Shown here: positions 1 to 25,200 of the stretch, piece by piece | Layout of the letters: every line of letters starts with the position of its first letter | Numbering within the stretch: position 1 is the stretch's first letter | From: Lagopus muta | Taxonomy: Eukaryota > Chordata > Aves > Galliformes > Phasianidae | DNA length: 64,000 nt | Direction of reading: 5' to 3' | NCBI RefSeq assembly: GCF_023343835.1 | Contig: NC_064437.1 | Coordinates: 21,427,001 to 21,491,000 of the forward strand | Made by a program: the position numbers and the translations under genes | The notes under the pieces: generated by a model | Told to the model about the DNA's origin: nothing | Database searches by the model: none | Seen by the model: only the letters and a program-made list of their open reading frames with translations

Positions 1-499
1 TGGCGCGGGGAGCGCGGCTGCGCGCTGGGCCGGGACCCGGAAGCGGCGGAAGCGGTCGTGGGGCGGTGCGGTGCGGGAGCAGCGGCGTTGAGCGGCCGAG
101 CGCGTCCACGGAGCGCCCGGCGTCGCGCTGGTGCGTGGGGCCGCGGCAGCGCGGAGGGGGCGCGCCGGAGGGCGAGGGAGGGCGCGGCCATTTTGTGCCT
201 CTCTCGGCGGGCTGGGAGAGCCGCTGAGGGGGGCGGGCCCGAAGCGCCCTCTTTGCTCCCGGGCGCGGTGCCTTAGGGCCCCGTCGCCGTCCTTCGGGCG
301 AGGAACCTCGGCCTGAACCGGGGCGTCGCGGCGGGTTTGCCGGAGGGGAACAAAGGCGGCGGGCCGGGTGGGGCCGGGCGAGGCGGGGAGCGGCCTGGCG
401 TTGGCGGTGACAGGCGCAGGGACGGGGCCGCGCCCGGCGGGACGGTGTTGGAGGCTGCACTCCGTGCGGGGCTGTAATAATAATAGCGCACTTGGTGCG
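1..499 (+). other. ZBTB41: Probable non-coding first exon of ZBTB41 (5' UTR)
   Basis: A donor-like GCG|GTAAGAA lies at 499/500 and a good acceptor (pyrimidine tract, TTTTGCAG) ends at 770, just before the coding exon. No ATG occurs in 1-499, so a transcript using this exon would meet its first ATG at 774 in exon 2. The 5' end and the donor are inferred from signals only. Confidence 0.4.
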
Positions 500-700
500 G
501 TAAGAATAGCGCGCTGCCGTCGCGCAGTATTTCACGGGCTATAAGTGTCTGCGAGGCTGCGAGCTGGCCGCGTCGCCTCCCGCTTCTAATAATAGGCGGC
601 AGCAGCGCGCTCGCTCGGAGCCGTGCGGTGTGGCGGCCTGCAGTGGGACGGGGCCGTCCGGGCTCCTAAAGTGCTTCAAGTGCATTTAGAGCTGAGTGCG
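1..700 (+). promoter_or_regulatory. ZBTB41: CpG-island promoter of ZBTB41
   Basis: This stretch is very GC- and CpG-rich and has no convincing TATA box. Two ETS/GABPA-type sites lie in tandem (CCGGAAG at 37-43, GCGGAAG at 46-52), and a YY1-like GCCATTTT lies at 187-194. ETS plus YY1 near the start site is typical of housekeeping TATA-less promoters. The island may begin before the window, so the transcription start is not fixed. The short open frames here begin with non-ATG codons and reflect GC richness only. Confidence 0.75.
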
Positions 701-773
701 GTGTGGAGGGCCTGAACCTAAAGGGAATTATGGCTGAGTGCCGAATGTTGTTGTTGTAATTCTTTTGCAGATT

Positions 774-886
774 ATGAAATTGCTGTTAGGAATTTTCTCG
801 AGGAGGTCTGGCGTGGAAGCAAGTCTCCAGGGGAATTCTTTGTCAGTCACCTATGAAGCTCCTGGTTTTAAAGTTGTGCTTCTGCA

Positions 887-890
<4 letters not shown>
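774..890 (+). CDS. Upstream ORF, 38 codons, overlapping the ZBTB41 start as ATGA
   Basis: An ATG three bases after the predicted exon-2 acceptor, with A at -3, opens a 38-codon frame. It ends at TGA 888-890, and that TGA shares bases with the main ATG at 887-889 (ATGA). This is the classic arrangement for termination-reinitiation or for translational damping of the main frame. A second upstream ATG at 853 in weak context reads through the main start and stops at 945. Whether either is translated cannot be told from sequence. Confidence 0.45.
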
Positions 891-14033
<13,143 letters not shown>

Positions 14034-17000
14034 TCAGAGCATAACATTCCACCTAATTTACTAAGCCATTAGCCAACAGGAGGCTGATATGGCAATTAAG
14101 ATTTATATTTTGTATTTTATTTGGACTTGTGAGTCTTCTGCATAGTTTTTGGAAAAACAGGTTTGTTTACATGATATTTGAACATTTAGGCACACTGATG
14201 TATACAGAGAGTGTTTCTTGTGATTTTAAGAGTTTATAAAATATTATAGATGGTCTTTTAAAAATTATGCTCTGAAATATCTTTTAAGGATAGTTGCTGA
14301 GAAAATGTAATTATGTACCTGCCTATTAATTTAATTTTTTTTTTTTGCCTTTCAGCATCTCACTGAGTTAAAGTTATAAGTGTAATAGAAAGCATACTGG
14401 AAGAAAAAGGATTGTATCAAATTCATTAGAAATGGTAAGCGTAGGCAGTAATACAAAACACAAACTTCAAATTATGTTTCACGTGTAAATTAAAATTGAA
14501 TCCTCAGGCATCTCTGGAGAGTTTTTAAATTTCTAAAGACTCTGCAGCCTTTAAGTTAATGGAGGGAGCTAGATAATTCTGGAAAGTGATTTAGATATTT
14601 CGAGAACACAAAACATGGAACTGTAAAGAACGCCAGAAGTATAATTAGGCTACCTACATTTGGTCTGTTACTTGTTCCTTGGTCTTAATATTGACTTATG
14701 TATGAAGATTTAGACAATACTTTTGTCTAATTTTTTGCCGTTAGCCCTATGCAATTTTAGTATACATTTTTCTTTTTCAGTCATGTTTGTTTTCTAAAGT
14801 GTGTCCCACACTCTTAAGTTTGAAAGAAATGTCATGTAGCCAATAGACAGTCATAAAGAACTGGCATGACTTGTTCCTTGTTAGAGCATCAGTTGTACCA
14901 GGATCCCCCATATTCGTTTTCAAATTATCTGTGATGAAGAAGTTTAAAGACAGTTATTTCCAGTGCAGCACTCAATTGTTTTCTTCAAAAAAGAGATGAT
15001 CACCAATCATAAATCTTTTGTGAGTTGCTAGTGATTTTCTTCCACTGTCTTGTGTTGTTTATAAAGCAAAATCAAGCTCTAGAGAGTATGCTATTTCTTC
15101 AGTTATTTTTAGCTTTTTCTTTAATAGAAGTAAGGTTAAAAAAAAAATAACCTATTTTTAACTATAAAGTCTAGTGTAATTTACCATGAAATCTAGTATA
15201 ATTTAATCTAGTGTAATTTAAGATCATTAAGCTTTCTATTTTAAGCCTAATTTAAGTCTTTCTTCTTTGTTTGTATTGTGAAAATTATGCCAAAGAAGAT
15301 ATTGGATATCATTTTATAAACTTCATTATTGCTCACAAGAATTACAGTCTAAGGTAAATTTTTCCCCAGCCTCCCCAGTAATCTGCTATTATTAAATTAT
15401 TATATTAAAGTATCTTTAAAGTGGGTAACTGGATCTATATGAATTATTGTAACTGTTGGATTTTTCCAGTGACCTGAACACAACCAGTCTGTGTTGAAAA
15501 GCTCTTCTATCATCCCTTTTCTGTAAACTGTAAACACTGAACCTTTCAAGTCCTATTTAAATACTTTGGTGTGAGATTATTTTAGTTCCCATTTACTTCA
15601 GTGTTAAGCAGTTTGCAGGAGAGGGGCCAGAGCTGCCTGAATGTTCATACTTTGAAGCTTGTGCCCTATCGGATTCTTAACACACCAAAGATTTCTGTTA
15701 GCTGTTAAGTAGTGGCAGAGTTATAGTATTTTAAGTGTTACCGATACTTAAATAGGACTTAGCCAAAGAAGCACAATGAAAGTCCTAAACTTTAAAAAGT
15801 TCAGTTTTTGAAACAGGACTATGTATGTTTAACTGTTCTATGTTTGTATCTCTGAAGTAAAATGTGGAGCTGTGCTCTAGGAATGTTCAGACTGACGTGC
15901 TGTAAATATATCTGGTAAGAATCGGAATACTGGCAAATATACAGCAATAATGAGGCCTTTGAATGCCACTTTCTGAAAGGACACTATCAAGTACTATACT
16001 TCCTGCTTTCTAACTCCACCTTTATCTCCTCTCCTAAACAAATCATTTTTCATCTTTACACTCCATGACTTGGAAACTACTGTTTTATCTGTAGTTTTCA
16101 AGTTTACATGTATACGTCATATTACCATGTGTTGTGCAACATGAGTTCCATCATTTGTAATTGTATGATTAAAAGTAAACTGACATCAGTGGGGTCAGTG
16201 CAGTTCTCATAGTTAGAAGCCTGTTTATTATTTCTTGTCTCTTCTGGCCTACTGTAGAAGTAGGTATTGTAGGATTTCGATAAAACAATGACCTAAAATT
16301 GGTTGGTAACTAATTTGTTTTCTTTCAAAGTCCAGTTCTTTTGCAAGGCGTTCTAGTAAAATACTAAAAGAGAATTTAGAGCACGTCTACTTGATAATGT
16401 CCTTTTAATTTGTTTTGTTTTGTTTTTTGGTGATTGTGCCTTTTACGTATATTCTGATAATGGCTTTTTTCTGTAATTAGTTGATTATTCAGAAGGAGTT
16501 AAGGTCAATATCTTCTGAAGGGCTTCATGTTTTTGGATGCCCAACAAGGAACAGATTATAAAAATGACTTTCAGGAAAAAACGAGCTCTGTCTTCACTGT
16601 TTGGATGGCCAGAAATACTAGTCATTCCTGGAAAAGAAAAAACAACACAATATACTAGTTCTTTGACATTCTTTTGTTTGCAGATAATCAGACTAGTTAA
16701 TGTTTTAACCTGCTGGTCAGGCTGATTGTTGCCAGTTGACAGTGAATAAAAATAGGAAATATTACATTGTTTTTATTTTTAATATCATTAGCTGCAACTC
16801 TTACGGCTTTACATCTATTCATGTATAAGCTGTGTAAATTATCATGGACTGGTACTTCATGTGGTGGATGGAAGTAGCTGATCTCTAATGGCAGATGGTT
16901 CCTTTTGTTCTGGAGTTGAAGGACAGAGCTCTGAACCTCACATCTGTGTGGGTCAAAACTCCTTAGGTATCTAGTACCTCCATTTTAATACGTGTGTGTA

Positions 17001-18780
17001 CTCTTAACAGTAGTCATATCCTATTAACCCGGAGAGCATTTTTACAATACAAGCTGTGTTGTATCTGACAGTAATTGATTCAGTTGACTGTTAATTGCCA
17101 AAGAAGGAAGCAGGTCTCTCAAAATGTCTAAAGAATGATGAGTGGCACATTGAAAGATGTTGGTCTTTTCCACGTGCTGACCTTTGGGGAGAGGGATTGG
17201 ACTCCACAGCGGTGCTCCAAACTCGTACGTAGTTCTGAGAACTTAACTGCACTCATTCTGTAAACACTGAATTATGTGCATTTTGCTAGACAAATTTAGT
17301 AATTTTTAGCTGTTGACTGGATTGCTGTCCTTAAAGTGATTTGTCTATTCAGTTTTATTTATTTATATTGAAATTTACTGCTTGAGCACTGACACTTTTC
17401 CTACAGAGGTATCGTTGTCATGGCTTGTTTTTGTTTTTTTGAGCATCAGTAATTGTAATGGTGATGATACATCTTCTGTAAGGTTCTGGTTTCCTTAAAA
17501 TATTTAGTGCTACTTCAGTCCGCATTGTTATTTGGGTAGCTATTTTTCAAGATGGGTCAGGCCAAAACACTACTGCAAAAGATGGACTTGCCGTCATTAA
17601 AGAGCTAAACTTATTTTCATAGTAATAAATATGAAAGAGTATTTGGAACGCTGAGGAATGACTCTTCAGTTCAATTAAAAATGGTAATAGTTATATCAGT
17701 GTAGGAACTCGCACAAAGCAAAATGACTGAATTTTGAGAAGGTTAATGGTGGCAATTTTTTTTTTTTTTTTTTTTTTTTGCAAACAACTGCAAGAAATGT
17801 TACGTTTTTTTTTCCTATGTTGAGCATACACACATACTAGATTGCACTCCACACGTAGTACATTTATCATAGTGTATTAGTGCATTGTCCCCTTTTTTTT
17901 TTTTTTTTGGACTTTTATCATCTCACAGTGATTCGGTTGTTTCATCATATGCATCAAAGAAGAAACTTGCAGAACATAGTGCAGGGCAGTCACTGTGTTA
18001 AGCCCATAGCGATCCTTTGCATAGTTTGTAAGAAATGGTTTGGTATAAAGGGATTTGAAGCATTAAATGACTTTTTTTTTTTTTTTTTTTTTTTTTAAAT
18101 CCCCCGGTACCATTTTGCTCATATTTAAATGTTGGTCCTTTTATATGAAACAATAAGGTGAAAGAAGCTCAATATTTTGTCACTGGTATATGAAATACTG
18201 TGTTTTAAATGTGGTCTGTATAGGTTGGTAATTTAGGTGGAAGTCTTTAAAGTTGTCTTTTTAGGAGAAATTCTTTGCTGTAAGGAAAAGTTAGAAAGTG
18301 TACTGTAAATGTAGGGGTACTCAGTCCAACGTGTAATTTTGTTTGTTATGGAAAAGTAAAGTTCTTTTGTCTTAACATTGCTCGCTTCACAGGGCTTCTT
18401 GCAGTGGTGCTTGCTCTGTTTTGCTTTCTGCCTTTTCACTTTGAGCAGCTTAGGAACACAGTATGGAAACAACGCTCTGCGTGTCTTTTTACTTTTACAA
18501 CTCCTGGAAGATAAACAGAGATGAGGCAACGTTTTTGTCACTCTTGTGTGTGTTACTTTTTATTTTAAAATATTTTGTAAATTAAATTTATTTAAAAAAA
18601 AAAAAAAAAGCTTCTGTTTGTTCGTATGGAGAAAGCGGGGGGGTACTTTAATGTAATGTTTTGTCGATTTATTTCTGTTACTGTCCCATTTTTAATTAAC
18701 CCCCGGCGCTGGGTCCGCCCTGCCCCCACGAGGCGGCGCCCTGAGGAGCCTCCCTCGCGCCGCGCTGACCGGCGCTGTCG
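14034..18780 (+). other. ZBTB41 3' UTR and intergenic DNA up to the ASPM promoter
   Basis: AT-rich sequence follows the ZBTB41 stop. Candidate poly(A) signals are AATAAA at 16745-16750 and 17624-17629, with ATTAAA variants elsewhere; the true 3' end cannot be chosen. The stretch contains a 14-bp motif repeated three times (15170-15220) and three long T runs (17.76-18.10 kb). I see no CR1 and no other gene. The open frames here are short and composition-driven. Confidence 0.6.
17757..18096 (+). repeat. Cluster of three long T homopolymers
   Basis: T runs of roughly 17-25 bases lie near 17757-17779, 17889-17908 and 18072-18096. Such runs are unstable in replication and in assembly, so exact lengths are doubtful. 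Confidence 0.8.
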
Positions 18781-18964
18781 GCCGTTTAAATAAAACGCCC
18801 GGCGCTCATTGGCGGAGCGGCGGGAAGGGCGGCGATTGGCTGACGCGCCGGATTTGAACCGGCGGGCGGAGGTGCGGCGGTTGGGGTGGTGACGCAGCGC
18901 GGCGTCCCGTCCCCGGCTGTGAGGGGAGCCGCAGCCCGGTCCTGCTGCGTGACCCGCGCAGGGC
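18781..18964 (+). promoter_or_regulatory. ASPM: ASPM proximal promoter with CCAAT boxes, E2F-like site and CHR
   Basis: Reverse CCAAT boxes (ATTGG) lie at 18808-18812 and 18835-18839, 27 bases apart. An E2F/CDE-type GGCGGGAA lies at 18819-18826 between them. A CHR-type TTTGAA lies at 18853-18858, 18 bases beyond the second CCAAT box and about 110 bases before the ASPM ATG. NF-Y sites followed by a CHR are the known signature of DREAM/MuvB-regulated G2/M genes, which fits ASPM. It lies within a CpG island of about 18640-19400. The start site is probably close to 18880-18930 (inference). Confidence 0.75.
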
Positions 18965-19267
18965 ATGGCCGCGCGCTCGTTCCCCGAAGCGGCGGCTTGG
19001 CAGCTGAGCCCCGCCGGGAACCCCCGGAGGCGGCGCTGGGCCGTACCGCGGCCCGAGGATGACTCGGACGAGGAGCCCGCCGTGCTGGTCCTCAGCCACT
19101 TCTCGCGGCCGCCGTACCTCAGTTTCGGCAGTCTGCGCGTCGGCTCCTCGCGTACTCGGCTCTTGGGGATCGACAACCCCAATGCGGAGCGCGTCGAGGT
19201 GCTCGTCGATCGTTTCCCGGCCTCCGCCACGGGCTTCAGCCTTGAGCGCCGCCGCTTCTCTGTAGAG
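18965..19267 (+). CDS. ASPM: ASPM exon 1: N-terminus and first part of ASH domain
   Basis: This GC-rich exon has 101 codons. The [13 protein letters not shown] and LGIDNPN segments match the start of the ASH (ASPM-SPD2-hydin) domain. It ends in phase 0 at GTAGAG|GTACGG. Long antisense frames across this exon are GC shadows. Confidence 0.95.
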
Positions 19268-22200
19268 GTACGGGGCTGCGGGGGGCACGCGGGGGTTTCG
19301 AGACGTGCTCGCGTGCGGCTGCAGGCGGAGGGGGCCGGGCTTCTCTTCACGGGAGCCTTTGGTCGGCGTGAGGTGCTCCTGCGAGTCGTGGACTCGTGCT
19401 GCCCAGGGAAGAGCTTCTTTTCCCACTCGTCATAGAATGGGTTCGATTGGAAGGGGTCTTAAAGAGTATCGAGCTCCGATCTGCTTGCCGTCTGCAGGGT
19501 TGCCAGCCCTCGGGCTGCCCAGGGCCCCATCCAACCTTGAACAGCTCCAGGGATGGGGTTTCCATTGCTTCCCTGGGCAGCCTGTGCCAGGGCCTCACTG
19601 TAATTCTATGTCAAAATGTAGGATGTATTCTGTCTGTCTGCAAGATGCACAGATAGTTGATTTTGGAGAATGTGGCTTTTAAGACAGAAAAGACCCCTAA
19701 CGTCATCACATCCAAGTGTCCACCTATCACCAATGTTTCCTCACTAAACCATGTCCTTTAGTACACATCTAAAAGTTTCTTGAACGCCTCCAGGGATGGT
19801 GACTCCACCACCTCCCTGGTGAGTCTGTTCCAGTACCTGCCCACTTGCTCTTTGTGAGGGAAGGAGGTAGCTCTCTGAAGATCACCTGCAACAAGAAGCT
19901 TACAAAAGCAGACTGAAATCTTGCTGTGAAGTATTTAAAAGGTCCTGTTGAAATTAGTAAGTATTAACTATTCATAGAATCATAGAATGGCCTGGGTTCA
20001 AAACGACCATAACGATAATCAAGTTTCAACCCCCTGCTACGTGCAGGGGTGCCAACAACCACATCAGGCTGCTCAGAACCACATCCAGCCTGGCCTTGAA
20101 TGCTTCCAGGGATGGGGCATCCACAACCTCCTTGGGCAACCTGTTCCAGTGCGTCACCACCCTCTGAGTGAAAAACTTCTCCTAATCTCTAACCTAAACA
20201 TCCTCTGTCTCCATTTAAAATCATTCCCCCTGTCCTATCACTATCCACCCTCGTAAACATCCGTTCCCTCTCCTGTTTATATATTCCCTTTAAGTATTGG
20301 AAGGCTGCAATGAGGTCTTCCTGGAGCCTTCTCTAAGCCAGATGCGCCCAGTTCCCTCAACCTTTCTTCATAGGAGAGGTGCTCCAGCCCTCTGATCATC
20401 TTAGTGGTCCTCTTCTGGAGGAAGAAGGAAGTCTGATCATCTGGAGGTCCTCTTCTGCATCTTTCTTGTACTGGAGGCTCCAGGCCTGGATGCAGTACTG
20501 CAGATGCGGCCTCTCTCCCCAAGCAGAGAAAGACAATCATCTCCCTCTCCCTGCTGGCCACCCCTCTTTTAATGCAGCCCAGAACAGAGTAGGCCTTACA
20601 GTCTGCACGTGCACACTGCTGGCTCATGTCCAGCTTCTCGTCTATCAGGACCCCCAAGTCCTTCTCCGCAGGGCTGCTCTCAAGGGCTTCTTCGCCTAGT
20701 TTGTATAAACCTGAGATTGCCCTGGCCCCGTCATTAGGTTCACATGGGCCCACTTCTCCAGCTTGTCTGTCTTTCTCTGGATGACTTCTCTTCCTTCCAA
20801 TGTATCAGCTGCATTTCTCTGCATGGTGTCATCTGCAAACTTGCTGAGGGGTCACTCAATGCCGTCTTCTATGTCACTGATGAACATGTTGAAGAGCACT
20901 GGTTCCAAGACTGACCCCTGAGGGATACTGCTTGTGACCGGCCTCCACCCTGACATAGAATCATTGATGACAACTCTTGAGCTGCAACCAGACAGCCAAT
21001 TCCTAATCCATTGAACAGTTCATCCTTCAAATCCACACCTCTCCAATTTAGAGAGAAGGATGTGGTGAGAGACCATGTCAGAGGCTTTGTGTAAGTCCAG
21101 AATAGATGACATCTGTCGCCCTTCCCCTGTCCATTGATGCAGTCACTCCATCATAGAAGGCCATCAGATTGGACAGGCATGCCCTTAGTGAAGCCATGTT
21201 GGCTGTCTCGAATCACCTCTTTATCTCATGTGTGCATTAACGTAGCTTCTAGGAGGATCTGCTCCATGCTCTTTCCCAGGCACAGAGACCAGTAGTTCCC
21301 CTGGTCTTCCTTTCTACCTTTTTTAAAAATGGGAGTAATATTTCCCTTTTTCCAATCACCAGGGACTTCACCGGACAGCCATGATTTTTCAAATATGATG
21401 GACAGCTGCTCAGCAATGACGTCAGCCATATTGTTGACAGATCTTGCAGTATAAGCATGTGTTCAATTAGTGTGTTTTCCAAAAATGGATCTGCTAAAAG
21501 AGGCAGAACTCCTTGTTCAAATGCTCTAAAGATTGGTAGCTTTCACACTGTTTTTGAATTTGACAGTGGTATAAAAATGTTTTGATCTGTTTGTATTGAT
21601 ACCTGCACAGAAGTGATTTGGTAGGGCACTCTGCATGAGCAATCTTTACAGCACACACAGAATCACAGAATCACAGAATCACCCGGGTTGGAAGGGACCC
21701 CAAGGATCATGTAGTTCCAACCCCCCTGCCTAGCAGGGCCACCAACATACATACACACACAGAGCACACACAGAGCTCTGTGGCTTTCTTCTTTATTTGC
21801 AGATCAGACCCTCAGTGTTTTCACTTTTATTCAGTGAATTATTCAATGAACTTGTCTGTGTAATCATATCTCTGCAGATCGTTTGACTTAAAAAAAAAAA
21901 ATGATTGTGTTTACATTCAGCTAAGATCCTGAAACTTAGCCTCGGATTACAAGTCCAAATACCATTCTCAGAAAGAAAATATTAATATGTGCAAAAACAT
22001 CATGTAATCTCTTCCATCTACCTTTACCCTAGTATTATCCTTTCTATTGTGTTTTACATTTATATGTGTTCTTGCTTGCTTTCCATTATAATTTCTTCAA
22101 GAATTATATGCCTCTTGAATAAAATGACATTTTTGGTTGTTTACTTCAATTAATATAATATATTAGAATATATAAGGGTGAGCAGCTGACATTTAGAGAT

Positions 22201-25200
22201 GGATTATCACTTCACAGTGTCAAAGCATGCATTTCTTCTATATTGTGCTTTCATTTGGTTTGATTTTTCTTATATTTGATGATAAAAAAGTTTACATAAG
22301 CGCTTTACATCAAGCGTTTCTTTCCATTAGTCAGGACAAAGAATATTTGTTTGTGTAACATGGACCCCGTCAGAAGAAGGCAAGGTCAGAGAACTGGTAA
22401 CATTTGTTGTCAATGGCATTGTAAAGCATCAGGCTGTGCTTTTGGGCGTTGCTGAACAACCTGTGAAAAAAAAGGTGAGTATGTTTTTATTGTCTTATCT
22501 CATTTCATTACTTTAATGTAGCTGAAACATACTGTTTTCATTAGTCAAAATTCAATGAAGGATTAAAAATTCTTAATTGTTGTTTGTGGGAGGCCACATT
22601 GTATTTCATTTTTTTCAGCAAGTTTGAAAAATAGGTACTGATGTATTGCTGTTTAGAGAATAAAACCCTATTTTCAATCACGGAAATAAATTATAGTGAA
22701 TTCTGGACTAAATGTGTTGACTTTGCCTTCTTTTTTGGACTATCTTCTTGTTGGTGCTTTTAGTACAGTTATGTATTTAGCTGCTTATTTTATGGCAATC
22801 ACAAAAAGGTTTTGATTGGAAGTGGTGAAAATTTTCTGTTCCAATCTTCTGCTAAAGGAAAGCTTTAGTCTAGCTTGTGTCGAGCCTTGAGCATTTGCAG
22901 TGAGGGAGATTGTAACTCTACTGTGGACATCCTATTCCTATATTTAATTTTCTTCATCATGAAGATACGTGCTTTCCCCTACACATATACATAAACAGAT
23001 TTAATCTTCCTCATAAGCAACTTGTGTTTAATCTTCCTCATAAGCAACTTGTGCCTGCTGCCTCTTGCTGTACTACTGTAGGTTCTTACCTCAGAATCAT
23101 AGAAATATCTTGAGATAGAAGCGACCTTAAAGAGCATCTAGCTCCAATTTGCCTGCCATGTGCAGGGTTGCCAGCCACTGGCTCAGGCTGCCCATGACCC
23201 CATCCAACCTGGCCTTAAATGCTTCCAGGGATGGGGCATTCACAGCTTCTGTAATACCTTCTTCTTAGGTGTTAGAAAACTGCAAGTAGATCCCTCAAGC
23301 TTTCTCCTTGCTAGCCTAAATGTTCCCCTTTCATCATGTCTGTGTCATATGCCTAGGTATTCTTTTTTGTAATTTTAGACTTTAAAAGAAGGTACTAATG
23401 TTCACTTCTATGCATAAATGTACGCGGAAAGCCAACATACTAACATTTATTTATGGTTCTTTTTCAGAAGAGTCTTTGGGATACTATAAAAAAGAAGAAC
23501 AGTTCAGAAACATCCGTTCCAAGGAAAATTAATAAAAAAAATTCAAAAGCTAAAAACGTTAATAAAACCTTTCAAGTTTCCCAAGAGGCAGATAGACTGA
23601 GAAGCCCACTTCAATCATGTGAAAATCAGAATGCAGTGCAAAACAGTACATCGCCAGTAAACGAATCTCCTGTTGGCTCAGAAAATAAATTGCCTATCTC
23701 TCCTATTGTACCAGTGCTAGAGGAACTTCGTACTACTTCTGGCACACCCCTTTCAATGAGGAGATCTACTACATTCTCAGATATTGCTGCTGCCGTAAAT
23801 GAGGGGTTATTGCCTGTAATGGACAGCCACAACTTCAATAAATCAGTTGATGACCACAATGAACTGAAATCTGGAAGTGCATGCAGCTCTCCTGGATTAG
23901 GAAAACCACTGATTTCAAATGATGAAGTAATTCTCAATTGCACGCTCTCACCTGTTTGTACTCCAGAACATTCATCATCTGTGCCCTTTTTAAGTACAAG
24001 GAGATTTTTAAGTCCAGATTCTTTTGTAAATGACAATTATCAAGTTGATGGAGATATAGTAGAGCCACCCGTTCCAATTCTGTCACCTGATCAGTTTGTG
24101 AAAGACATGCAATTGTATATGCAGTCAAAGACTCCCAAACCAGAGGCAGCTTTAATATCTTGTACTACAGAGACTTATGTTGTGAAGCAATGTGTCCCCT
24201 CAAAATGGAAAAAAAATGGAGACAGACGGACAAGAACAGAGGTTCATGTAGAATGTGTGTTAAATGAAGCCTTTGAGGTGCATAGCGTAGATTCAGATTC
24301 ACAAGGGCTTCATCATAACAAATCCAAAGAAAATCACTCCACTTGTCCTTCTATAGGGGAATTTCAAACACATTCTTCTCAGATAGTGCAACCAAAAAAG
24401 CGCCCAGTTCTGTCTGCCACTGTCATCAAAAGTAAGCCCAGTGCTGATGAGAGGAAAAAAATGGGAATGCTTCCGCCCAAATCTAAGAAATGCCTTAATA
24501 GCGCAATAATGACATGTGAAAATATGGCGCCATTATACACAAAGGCTGAAATATCTGAACACCTTCCAGTGATAGGTCCAGTTTCAGCTGGAAATAAGTG
24601 TCCCAGCGACAAAACAAGCTCATCTACTGAATCAACGTCTTTGTGTCGTAAGAGGAAAAATGAATTATCTATGGAAAAAAATAGAGTTGTAGGCCCGGTG
24701 CACGTGGAAGAAGTGGAAAGAAAAAGAGCTCTTACATCCAGCATGGACAGTAAAAAGCACGCTACCGTGAGACCGTCAGCCTTCAAACATACAACCCGAG
24801 AGAGAATAGGGCAGAACAAGAAAGCTGGTGAGCTGTACTTTCATTTATCACTTTTGGAAAATGCTTTTGTTTATAACATTTGCATAGTAAGCGGAACTGT
24901 CTAGCAACAGTCAAGGATATTTCGTATCTCTGAAATGTGGGTCTTTGTAATTTCTTTCTGAGAAATTATCTGCACTGTACAAATTTGAAAACTAGATCTT
25001 TGATTATACTATTGGATTCAAATTTACTTCATTCTTTTCTAAATCTTGGTAATGACAAAAACTGGAAAAGTATCTGGCAATTCCTGAGCATGGTAATTCA
25101 AGTTTACTAGAAACTTGCTCACTGTGCAATGTTGCTGTTAGGTGTACGCTTACCAGTGTGAATATTTGAATCCCTTTCTGCTGTAATGGATTTTCAAATA

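Noticed and set aside
18592-19426. Long - strand open frames (252 and 206 codons) opposite ASPM exon 1
   Set aside because: They are arginine/proline-rich, span the CpG island and mirror the coding strand; no domain is recognisable.
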